64,000 nucleotides of DNA from Notospermus geniculatus (lineage: Eukaryota; Nemertea; Pilidiophora; Heteronemertea; Lineidae), in NCBI GenBank assembly GCA_002633025.1, contig NMRB01001550.1, positions 71,008-135,007 on the forward strand, read 5' to 3'. The translations under genes and the position numbers were made by a program. The notes under the pieces were generated by a model, which was not told the origin of the DNA, made no database searches, and worked only from the letters and a program-made list of their open reading frames with translations. Position 1 is the first letter of the stretch. Each line of letters begins with the position of its first letter. Shown here piece by piece: positions 41,340 through 51,622 of this stretch.

Positions 41340-41530
41340 CATTTCAGGGATTCTGAAGTCATATGTATATGTGGCGATGAAATGGATAATGGGTGTAAAG
41401 CCTCCAACACTTGTCCGGATTGTGGTGCGGTTTTCGGATGCGTCCTGTGTAGAGGCAGCGTGGTGGAAAATAACAAAGTATTTACTGCCAAACACAGCAT
41501 GAAACGCACAAGTGTGCGGAGGCCTTTAAA
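41340..41530. repeat. Dispersed repeat with a Cys-rich open frame
   Basis: The stretch from CACTTGTCCGGATTGTGGTG to GTGAAACGCAC-type sequence has decayed relatives at 29270-29400 and 39835-39945 (shared GAAAATAACAAAG, GGATGC, GGAGGCAG). Here one frame stays open for 92 codons with two CxxC pairs (CICG, CPDC). It may be the coding relic of a mobile element. It lies in the BAK 3' UTR region. Confidence 0.45.
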
Positions 41531-41732
41531 GGGATCCTACAGGCAGCCTCTTCGTAGACCAGTTGGCATGGTCATCTTACTCTGACATGTATTGCAAGTA
41601 AAATACCCTAAACGTCAACATTTGAGCCAAAATCAGGAGTTGTCCGCTGCTCGTGCCACCTGTGATGAAGTGACCGCACTGATATGAGCTTAACAGGTAG
41701 CTGCCTAAAGAGTTTCTTTAAATGAATACATC

Positions 41733-41896
41733 CCTGGGGCCGGTTGCACAAAACTCATGTTAGCGCTAACATGGTGTTAGTGCTAACTTTTATGTTAGAT
41801 GACGTCAAAATCCATTGTCATTTTACGTCATTTAACATGATGTTAGCGCTAACATCATGTTAGCGCTAACATGAGTTTTGTGCAACCCAGCCCAGG
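41733..41896. mobile_element. Palindromic MITE, GGTTGCACAAAACTCATGTT family
   Basis: Left GGTTGCACAAAACTCATGTT pairs with right AACATGAGTTTTGTGCAACC. The inside is built of reiterated TGTTAGCGCTAACA palindromes, so arms and interior can pair in several registers. Confidence 0.85.
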
Positions 41897-44529
41897 GTGG
41901 TAACTGTGGCAGCAGTCCCCTTTTGCATTTGCATCCTATCCAGAAGGTTGAGGGTATTTAAGAAATGGGAAAAAAACATTGGGAATGCTTCTGGAAAGCT
42001 ACCAAACCTGGAAGAATCTTTTGGAAATCACTTGACCACGCTTGACAGCCTGAACGATCGATTTGATTGTTCCGTCAACAGATATTTTTTCTGAAACACT
42101 CATTTGTGCAAAAGATACTTCAGAAGGGGGTTGTACTTACACTACAGCACGTCCCTCTAATGCTGAAGGGCAGTAGCTCCACTTGTGACAGGCGGGAACA
42201 TGGTTTTATTGAAGTAACGGCTCTCTTGTGTACTAACAAGTACAGATGTATGCTCTATATGGGGTTTGTACGTCCACTGGAATTCCTGGAATATCCTTGG
42301 GGGGGGGGGGAAGGTGATCCTAGATAACCTAACCCTGGAGTGTCCTTGATTTCTAAACAATATTCTGCAAACACCTGGAATGCCCTTGAATTTGAGGGAT
42401 GCATCCAACCCCCTGATTCAGAGTGGATCTCTGCTTCTGTCATTGGAGGGCAGGGTACTCCCAGTGGATTCATGATGCTGCTTGCAATTGTCGCTGTGGA
42501 TCGGTGCTTGGTGCATTTTGGTGGCCTCTGAGGTGGCAATAAGTCTAAAAAGGATCGTTTTTGCGTGATCTAATTTTATTGTCGATTTTCAAATTTGTTT
42601 GAGGCCTAAGATTATGAAAATTTTCAATGGTTTGTGATGATTGCGGGTTACACAATTTGGTAATGAATGACTATTTCTGCCTGAGCTGCTGTGGGCTTTG
42701 GACCAAGGCTGGGGCAAGGCCTGGACATTCATGAGGGCCGGGGCTGATCATGCTCAGAATGCAGCAGACAGTATGGTAATTTTCCTGGGGTGGTAAACAT
42801 TGCTTTTTTGTGTTGTCACATTCTAGAACAGGTCACAAGTGCTACGGTATATTGGACATTGTCTTTAGCACTGGATCTTTTTTTATTGAAACTGAGTTGT
42901 CAAATGATTGGGTTGCAATCGAACACGGATTAATTGGGGCGTTTGGTTGCTACTGTTGTTTTGCTTCGATTTTAGGGACCCTGCATTAGTACGCACACTG
43001 TCGTTAATCAACTTCCACAGTCTCTGATCTTAGATTTTTAGGAAAAATAGGCATGTGCATTTTGTCACTAATAATAAGGATACCGGGTCACAGTGATTTT
43101 GACATCTAGACAGTTGTTCAAAAAATTGGCAGCATTCAAGCATTTCAGTATGTGGCGAATTCATACTCTCCCAAGGGAAAGGGCCTCGTCGATGTCACAA
43201 TGAAATACATGTATACATAATACAATGCACATGTACATGTTTTGCTACCAAATTGATAAAATTAATGTGCTCTTTGAATTTTTAGCGTGTTTTTTTGTAA
43301 CCATACATTTTTGATTAGTTAGTTATTGTTTTTACGGGGTAAGTTATTTTTTATGACGGGTATGCTTGTTTTGATACTCGTTTTTTTTGTCGTGAACTTT
43401 TTGAACCTGTCTTCAGTGAGATGTGTGACCTAATCATGACTGTGAATAAACTCCGTAAATTAGTCAACTTATGTGGTGGTGATTCTGATCAAATGAAAAA
43501 AAATTATCCATGCTACCCCTCAATTTTATTTTGTCGTTCACGAATGAACTTGATTGGAAGACTTGTACCGGTAATAGAAAACAATCTGTATTTAAAAAGG
43601 TATTTTGCAAACCAGTCTGATGACTGGTAAGAAGGCTTATATCCATTTAGTAATGTGTTGAGTATAATATATTGTCATTCTTGAGTTGAATGTATTGAGT
43701 ACTAGTATTTCAAGTGCTGCTGAACTGTACATTTTCAGGTTGGGTGTTTCATATGCTCACCATGACTCAGATTTCAAAGTTGTGTTAAACGCATTGATTC
43801 TGATGGTGACTATGAGTCAGTCGCTTAAACTTTAAAATTTTGGTGAAATAAGTTTCAGGGGTGCCTAACATTTTGGAAATCATTGAATTGGCTCAAAAAC
43901 TGGTTCAGAGAGCTCTTTGACATTATTTTTCATGGAATAACTTTTTGAACATTTAATAGATGACAAAACGTTGATGAGTACTTTTTATACAAGTACATGT
44001 ACATCTACGGTACAAAGTCTGAGGTCTTGAAAATGGCTGAACATTCACAAAGTTTGAAAGGAAAATCATGAAAATGGGCAAACGCTCACAAAGGTTGAAA
44101 GAAAATCATGAAAAAGGGTAAAATGATGCAAGTACCATTGAATACAGATTGGTGCATCAGATCTTTAGTTACTTCACCTGTTGGAGTTGATGGTTGTGCA
44201 TTTTATGCGGTTTTGAAGTGTCACAGGTGCTATGCTGGAAAAAAATGCAACAAATTTTCAGAATTTGGGTATAAAACTTTGCTCAGACAATGAATGTAGA
44301 GGATTCTTGAATGGAGAAAACTCCAAGATCAAAGCGGTCAACCTGTGTACTTGTTAAAGGCATGTTATCTCCCTGACTGAAACCTGTTTCAACCCTTTGG
44401 CTGCATATCCACCTGTGGGTAAATACCCTCATTGCATTAACCGTCTATTTTGTGTTTGCGATGTTCATCCACACAATGCTCATTATACAGTAGATGGGAA
44501 ATGCGAGCTATCAGAGTTGCCTTCTTGTT

Positions 44530-44650
44530 ACATGAAGAATTAGAATGGGTATGGCAGGGAATTGAACCCAGCGCTTTGGGGTGCCGGGTGCCACTGTGCC
44601 AACTACACCACTCTGACAGCCAAGGTGGCCCTTGTTTCATCCTGTAGGAG
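44530..44650 (-). repeat. tRNA-derived SINE relic
   Basis: Minus strand: CAGAGTGGTGTAGTTGGCAC (A-box-like) then GCTGGGTTCAATTCCCTGCC (B box in a T-arm-like hairpin). Confidence 0.6.
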
Positions 44651-45724
44651 ATGTGCAGATAAAGGTTGAACTTTCTGTTGGGGAATGATCTAAATGTCAT
44701 CATGCATTGACAATTGTTTTCATATTAAGTCCCTGTCACATATCCTGGGCTCATACGGCGAGTAAAAACAGACAGATTGTCCCTGATCCCCAGGGAATAA
44801 AAACCGTAGAAATGAAAATGAACTTGAAAATGAAAATGAAAATCATAATGGACCCGTACTGTCTCTAAAATCCATGGCAACCTGCTGGGTGGGGAAAATC
44901 GTACGGGGCCCGGTGGATATGTGACGGGGGCTTTAGTCAACTGTCTTTTCGTACATCGTGTTCATCAAAATTCCGTAATGTGAGGGTTGGGTAATTCAGT
45001 TTTCATTCGTCATGTTCGTCTTGCTTAAAACAAGTTTCCGTGCGTCTCATCTCCGTGTTGTGGACGAATAAACAAGAACATTGAGGATGGAAAATAACTT
45101 CTGCAAACCATACATGTATGCAGAGAAGCTTACAGAGTTGTCTTTTGTAGAATAGCAGGATTTATGATAGTCTCCCTCTAAAAATACCGGTACAATTTTC
45201 CCTGGAGTGTACCAATAGTATATCACAGCACTGGTTTCTGCAAAGAATTTGTGTAGCCACATCATTAAAAGGAGAAATACTGTTCATATCATGTCCCCAT
45301 TTTCTGACACAGTTTACTGATTTTGCATGACATGAAACCTCTTCCTGATATAGGAAGATTTATGGCAAGATTGTGATTGAGTACAATATCTAAAGGAGAA
45401 AACCTGTTTGCATAAAAACCGAATGTTGACAATGATTTTCTACTGTATTTCAATTAATTTTATAATAATGTCATTGTTTCTTCGTTTGAGTGTAGTAGAT
45501 CTATGTACATAAAACAGAAACGGACATTTATTACATTGAAAAATGATGATGTGAGTGGAAAAATGGGAAGATAAGAGGTCTACAGACCTTTTAAATTTAC
45601 ATCAGGGCTGATGGTTTTTGTGGAAAAATAACAAGGAGTTCGTTCATGCGAGCATATCTTCGGATTTCAAGAGCACTAGCGGGCTTGCCAAGTCTGGCAA
45701 AGTTGAGTATTAGATACCTTTAAA

Positions 45725-45820
45725 GGGCCACGGTATTGCCACTTTTTTCGACAGCCAGCGCCACCGGCGGTGATTGCATCATTCTCCAATACCGTAGGTT
45801 TGTCTTTCATCCCAGTGTTG
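45725..45820. repeat. Dispersed repeat, TTTTTCGACAGCC family
   Basis: TATTGCCACTTTTTTCGACA followed by GCCAGCGCCACCGGCGG recurs at 57585-57630 (GTTGCCGCTTTTTCTCGACA followed by GCCGGCGCCACCATCGC). Function unknown. Confidence 0.5.
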
Positions 45821-47424
45821 GAGAATGTATGATTACAATGCAGTGCATACGTGGATACCCTAGGAATGTGAGTTATCGGTACTCTACATGGGGTGAGGTC
45901 GATAATTAGTTTAAGAACATTGTCAATAGAGGTCTCTCATAACACAGGTATGTTTAGCGCAGGATTGGGAATGAATACTGTGGTCCTTAAGTGTCAGTGT
46001 TTTTCTCCTTCAAAGTTGACTGTTTGTGAACATTATTGTCAGCTATTAGTACTCCATGAACTAACGAGCCATCAGCTCTTCTTTACGCTTCATCTTGATG
46101 TAAATATTCGTGTATGTGTTGTCCTGATTTAGTGGTAGCCTTATACCATGGATGAGTTCCTGGTTCACTATGCCTAAAATGTGCTGGAGATGATCTGAGG
46201 TGGGCCAACCTTGTTGTTGGACCTCTGCTCTTGCAACATATGAGTTTAATCAAAAATATTTTTGGTTTGATTGAAATTAACTAATTGACTCTTCAGCTGT
46301 AGGCTGGGAGTTTTCTTGAAAAAGTTACAGTCTTTGGCACTTAGTCTGTTACCTTGGATGGCAAAAATCTTCTTGTTATTGCACCCTTCACAATAAGAAC
46401 TTTTTCAGATGTCGGGAGACGTTGAAAGTTACTTTATGCCTAGTCTTGTGCCAACCTCAGGTCAGCTCTAGTACAGAGCCAATACAGGGTCACCCAAAAA
46501 GACCTTTGATAGTTAAGTCCAAACTAATGAATTGCCATCGTTGAAGGAGTGTGTTTTCTGGGTGGCCCTGTCACATGGTCTTAATTCGTCCACATCTATG
46601 AAAGGCAGCACATCTAAAATCCGGTGAACGCTACGGATCTTTCCAATCATCAAGCACCAACACTGCGTCACTGGTTGTTCCTGTTCCTGGCAGCATTGTG
46701 CAGACACAAACTTGAGAGCTATGCAAATGGAAGTAATTGGCCTGTGTTGTAGGGGCGTTGACTACACCCTCATCAAGGTATAAATTGATACGGTGCTCGG
46801 CTGGTGCTGTTTGCAAAGGTTAACCACGCCGTGAATGAGGTAGGAAACATACACACATTTGCCGTTAAATGTATTTGAGTAAAGTGAGGTGAATTTAGGG
46901 ATTGGTCAATGCCCCGAGGATGTGCTTGAAACCCTCATCTTTCAGTAAATCCTTTTACCCGGTACTCCTGTGAATTGTGTCATTTTCAATAAAAAGGCAG
47001 CAACTCTTTGCCATTGTGTCTACCAAAACCTATGCACAAGGGAACAAACCAGTGAATGCAGTGACTGATATATGCCTGGTGCAGCCTTCCCTGTTTGTTG
47101 TGTCAGAAAGAAAAAAGCATAAATTTTTGCAGCAAGAAGTTGACTGAAACATAGCATTCTATTCTATTTTTCACTGAGAAGGTTTTATATGCGTGAATTG
47201 TAACTTTTCAAGTTGTTTTCTCAATCCACGTCTTGGTTGTTTGTCATGTGTTATGACTGTAATGGTCCACGCCGTGATGATCTCGTAATGTGTTGTCAGG
47301 CCACAAGGGGGCAGGACATGTTGATTATGAAGCATAACGTCAGTTGTTTTCATCAGGTTTGTCGTAGATTTTAATGAAAGCGCCTCATTTCTCCTGAACT
47401 GTTGTCCCTGATTTAACAGGTGCG

Positions 47425-47580
47425 AAGTGGGGAGAGTATGTTAGTGCAATGGTTAGCGCATCGGACTTGTGATGGAGACCTCACAGGTTCAGATGCAGTC
47501 AAGTTGCACTCAATGATCTGATGGGATGGAGTGAGAGCTGCTCCTTGAGTTCCCCAGAAAGGTTTCTGAGACACTTGTGT
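47425..47580 (+). repeat. tRNA-derived SINE, same family as 11040-11210
   Basis: GTTAGTGCAATGGTTAGCGC is a good A-box region. CACAGGTTCAGATGC is a worn B box. The body CTGCTCCTTGAGTTCCCCAG is shared with the minus-strand copy at 11040-11210. Confidence 0.65.
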
Positions 47581-48090
47581 AAAGCTACGTTTAGCTGACA
47601 CGCGGATTGCAGAAGCGGAAAATGCGATGCATTTTCGTATACAACATATCGTTCCGCCGGGGATTCCGCATCCCTATACCGCATTCCGGATGTCTGGTAA
47701 ACGCAGCTTAATAATGTAAAAGTGCCGATGAAACTTAATTGGATTGGAATAACTTGAGGATAGAAAGAGTTAATTGCAAAAGAGAAGGATTTGGGGCAGT
47801 GTTCGCAAACGTTTGTCTGGTAGTGGTACTGTACATTGTTGTCCCAAATGACAGTTTTAAGGTAATGAAACATTGGATTAAATAGGATCAGATCTGTAAT
47901 CTGTACATATTGACGTGTGTTTGACTTGTGAAGACATCTCCTCAAATTATTACGGTAATTTAAATGCTTCTGTAAAATGTTTTGTTTTCGTTGCCATTTT
48001 GACTTCATTCTGGGTGTCTTAGTACTGATAAGACAACGTTGAAGTAGGTTGTCTTAGGTGGGTTGATGCTGAAAGAACTTTGGACTGACC

Positions 48091-48299
48091 CTGGGACCAT
48101 ACTCATAAACATACTTAAGTTTAGGATAAGGGTCACACTTAAGCCCCCACACACGATCAGTATTATTGCACAGTTGACATGATGGGTAGAAGAAAGATTG
48201 GCAATAATATTGCCCATTTTGATCCTCATATTGTGCAATAATATTGCATGTGTATGGGGCCACTTTAGACTTAAGTAGTTTTATGAATATGGGCCCTGG
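48091..48299. mobile_element. Nested palindromic MITEs
   Basis: Outer ends CTGGGACCATACTCATAAAC and the inverse ...TTTATGAATATGGGCCCTGG, with CTTAAG sites just inside. The interior 48140-48262 is another inverted repeat: AAGCCCCCACACAC... pairs with ...TGTGTATGGGGCC, and AGTATTATTGCACA with TGTGCAATAATATT. One element inserted into the other. Confidence 0.75.
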
Positions 48300-48585
48300 A
48301 GCTAAGGTGTGGGCATCATTCCAGTGGGATTTGCCAATGGTGTTATTGTGTAAAAAGTCTCCAAGTGATGTCTCCAGCTGAAGACATCAGCCTCACATCT
48401 GTTGGACACTGGCAGGTAGGCCCACTGACCACTGGTTGATCCAGGTGCTGCATTCATTCGCTTTGTTTCAGGAGTATCTGTTTCTAAAAATGAAATCTGA
48501 CAGATATCTGCAGATTCTATGTGTCATGGGTGTGTTTCACAGAATGAGATATGACATATCTGCATATTCTATGTTTCCTGCAGGT

Positions 48586-48787
48586 TTTTAGTTCCACTTG
48601 AAAAAGACCCCGGTTGGGGTCGAAAAATTCGTGAATTCTGGAGATTGACTTCTTGTTTATTATCATTTTGAGTCTTTTCTAGAGTTTCAGATTGTAACAC
48701 TTGTAACACTTTAGTTCCACTTGAAAAAGACCCCGGTTGGGGTCGAAAATTCGTGAATTCTGGAGATTGACTTCTTGTTTATTATCA
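48586..48787. mobile_element. Tandem element with 12-bp target-site duplication and hammerhead-like hairpin
   Basis: Two head-to-tail copies, the second incomplete (48587-48709 and 48710-48790, period 123 bp). They are flanked by the direct repeat TTTCCTGCAGGT at 48574-48585 and 48788-48799. Each copy contains GACCCCGGTTGGGGTC, a 6-bp stem with a GGTT loop, then GAAA, then AATTC-GT-GAATT, then C. TCCA before and TGGA after can pair as an outer stem. That is the layout of a type I hammerhead, but the CUGANGA half of the core is not intact. Confidence 0.7.
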
Positions 48788-48870
48788 TTTCCTGCAGGTC
48801 TGTTTCAGAATGAGGTCTGACAGATATCTGCAGATTCTATGTTTTATTGGTGTCTTTTTCAAAGAATGAA

Positions 48871-49110
48871 ACCTGACAGATTTCTACAGATTCTGTGAAT
48901 GATATCTGAAACCTGACAGATATCTACAGATTCTGTGAATGATATCTGAAACCTGACAGATATCTGCAGATTCTGTGAATGATATCTGAAACCTGACAGA
49001 TATCTACAGATTCTGTGAATGATATCTGAAACCTGACAGATTTCTACAGATTCTGTGAATGATATCTGAAACCTGACAGATATCTGCAGATTCTGTGAAT
49101 GATATCTGCC
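48871..49110. repeat. Satellite array, six perfect-length 40-bp units
   Basis: Exactly 240 bp = 6 x 40 bp, each unit reading ACCTGACAGATATCTRCAGA then TTCTGTGAATGATATCTGAA with one or two variable sites. The unit contains overlapping palindromes CAGATATCTG and ATCTGCAGAT. Degenerate relatives extend on both sides (48475-48585, 48800-48870, 49111-49445). No unique spacers occur between units. Confidence 0.95.
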
Positions 49111-50813
49111 TGATATCCCCAGATGATAATGATATCTGACTGTGACAAACTGATATCTGCAGATTCAAAGAATGGCATCTGGCAGATGTCTGCAGATTTA
49201 GTGATGATATCTGACTGTGGCAGATATCTGCAGATTAAAAAAATGGTGTTGACAGTTGAGATTTAAGGATATACATGTATCTGACAGGTGTCAGCAGATT
49301 CAAAGAATGATATTTGACCGTCATCTGCAGGGCTAGGAATGATATCTGACAGTTCCATTTTATCTGCAGATTTGATGACTGATAATACATGTATTTGTCA
49401 TATATCTGCAGATGCCAACTAACATGACAGATATCTGCCAATATTCAGGAAGAGATGTCAACTGATGTGAGGAAGAACCAGATGTCAGAACGTATGTGTC
49501 ATACACTGATGTCATGTCAGCGGATTTAATGCATGGTGTCTGAAAGATACTGTTAGGTAACCAACACAGACTGTTTCCCTTGTAAACTGGGCTAGGTGCC
49601 CGGGTATGGGTTGGTTGTCCAATTTTGGTGGGAAGGGTTTGTAGGCTACACCCAGATGTTCCTTTGCTTTTCATCATGGAGGTATGAAATAAGAAATTTC
49701 ATGAAGAAGAAAAGTAATCTGTGTAAATTTTTCTGTATGTTTTGAATGGTATGTCATTCAAAAAAGTGATTGTGTAGCAGTAAAAAAGAATTTTTCATGA
49801 AATTTGATGTTGTCAGTTTCTGTTCTTTCGTCCTGTTGCCGCCGTCAGTCATCCTTCATTGAAAAAGATCCTGTTGTTACAATATAATCTCTTGCTGTTG
49901 GTTTCTATTGCCATCTGCCCAAATCCGTCGTTGCACAATAGAAACGGACACTTTTTACAGGGGATACCCTTTACTATTACACCGGAAATGTTGCTCGCTC
50001 AACAAAACTCACCTGACCTTGCTCAACAATCTTCCCCATTTTGGTTCCTGAAGCCGCCGCTAGGGCTAATCTTCACCTCAACGTAAATGCCCGACGGTAA
50101 AAATCATGGTTGAGTGCCTTTTTCGCTCATCACCTGGTGAGTTCTTACGGTGGTAGCATCCGTCGTCCGTTGGCACGGCACGTTGGTCAGATGACCTATG
50201 AGACCAAGTATACATGGTATACTGGCTGAACCATCACCAAATTTACGACATCTACATCTAACGGGTTTTTTATTTGACCTGTTTTTAAGGTCACAGAGGT
50301 CAGTTCAAAATTTTGCCATTTTCGGCATATTTTGCGGCTATTTGACCTGGAGTTTTCTAACTTGGTGTGATTATCAGTGTATCGACGAGGTCCCCTCTAG
50401 TGTTTGCCATGCCATGTACATGTAGGTCTAGAGGCCGTATTCAACTTGATGTTGGCGCATTTTGCCTGAAGAGGCTCCTTCGAGGCCCGCGGGTGACCCG
50501 CCCTGTGTGGGACAGAATGATGATTAGGCCCATATGTGTGTAAGAAACGTCAGACAACAACACTCTAGCTAAAATAGTGTGATTTATTGATATCTTGGAA
50601 ATATCGCCTGCAATCGGAGATCTTCTCGATCACGGCGTTGTGGCGTCTGCTTTAAAAGCGTCATCTTTTGACAAAGAATAATAATACTGGCAGCTGGAAC
50701 AAAGTAATATTTTATCATACTGCAGGTAAACTGAATTACTGTATTGCCTTTCAAAGATATTTTGGAATCATGAGGTCACCTAAATTACACGTATTAGTAT
50801 TGCCATGGAGGAA

Positions 50814-50939
50814 TAGGGAGTTTTCGCAAAGCCCCCGAAACGCTTACGCGAACCCCATTGTTCGATGCCTCAAAGAGAGCAGCGAACAATAGGATAGACG
50901 TTCGCGTCTGTGTTTCGGGGGCTTTGCGAAAACTCTCTA
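50814..50939. mobile_element. Palindromic MITE, TTTTCGCAAAGCCCCCGAAAC family, copy 1
   Basis: Left TAGGGAGTTTTCGCAAAGCC pairs with right GGCTTTGCGAAAACTCTCTA. Then CCCGAAACGC and GTTTCGGGGG pair. The second copy is at 59817-59946. Confidence 0.9.
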
Positions 50940-51110
50940 ATTATACTAACGGACACGACAACGACGTCACACTCATGTCAGTCCGCCGTCCTGGCCCTGG
51001 AGCTGGAATTTGAATACCATGACATCATTGTCGTTTACGTTTATCTTTAATTTTCTTAACCTCACTAGTCGGGGCCTTTTGGACGTTTTCCGGCGTGTAC
51101 CCGAAAGACG

Positions 51111-51213
51111 GGAGACTAAGGGCCGTATTCACGGATCGTCTCTATGCTTGAAGTATTACGAAAAGTCAGACTTTAATGAAAGTGTGACCCGTCCATACGG
51201 CCCTAAGTCTCCC
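51111..51213. mobile_element. Palindromic MITE, GGGAGACTAAGGGCCGTAT family
   Basis: Left GGGAGACTAAGGGCCGTATT pairs with right ATACGGCCCTAAGTCTCCC. Only about 103 bp; the centre does not pair. Confidence 0.8.
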
Positions 51214-51381
51214 ATTCCTTCGCGGATGACCCGTTGGCCTACCAATAACATCATGCTGGTGTGAACACGGAAAAAGTTCCCTGGAATCAAAGTCCAGATG
51301 CTATTTTTCTGGTGGATGAAAATTGAAACCTTTGTATTAATGGACGACACCCCTCGATCCAGTGGCAGGCAGCCTCCACTT

Positions 51382-51490
51382 TTGGACACGCGCGCCGGTC
51401 ACCCATCCACGTAGTGATCGCGATCGCGCTCAGCGTTGCTTAACTTCTAGCTCAGAGGTCAACGCGCTAACCACTAGGCCATAAAGGAAA
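51382..51490 (-). repeat. Chimeric SINE: tRNA-like head plus 5S-rRNA-like segment
   Basis: Minus strand: TGGCCTAGTGGTTAGCGCGT is a tRNA-type A box. It runs into AGAAGTTAAGCAACGCTGAG and then CACTACGTGGATGGGTGACC, which match the 3' half of 5S rRNA in wording and spacing. The 5S-like part follows the tRNA-like part within about 15 nt. It lies 130 bp beyond the GT31 stop codon. Confidence 0.7.
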
Positions 51491-51622
51491 TCCTCTATGG
51501 CCGGCGGGATAAGCCGTGCCATAGGCCCCAAGTAGCTGCAAGGGGTTCAATGCAGGCACGTAGTGAGGGGGGACTTCCATTCCTTGGACTTTCTCCGCTG
51601 TTACACCTGCGGATAGTTGTCG

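Larger units (their letters stand above)
41897..51381. other. Intergenic DNA between BAK and the GT31 gene
   Basis: Convergent 3' ends of two genes. No supported coding region is seen. An AATAAA at 43445-43450 is a candidate BAK polyadenylation site. Other contents: a G run at 42300-42310, short GAAAAT iterations near 44815-44845, SINE relics at 44530-44650 and 47425-47580, the nested palindrome at 48091-48299, and the satellite/insertion complex at 48475-49445. MITEs follow at 50814-50939 and 51111-51213. Confidence 0.5.

Noticed and set aside
47499-48008. 169-codon minus-strand open frame
   Set aside because: It overlaps a SINE and other non-coding sequence, its composition is unlike the confirmed genes here, and no domain is recognisable.
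48601-48650. Active hammerhead ribozyme
   Set aside because: The CUGANGA core half is absent in both copies (CTTGAAAAA instead), so I report only a degenerate layout.
48871-49110. Regular 40-bp direct repeats that might suggest a CRISPR array
   Set aside because: The units are contiguous with no unique spacers, the locus is in an animal genome, and degenerate copies surround it. It is a satellite.
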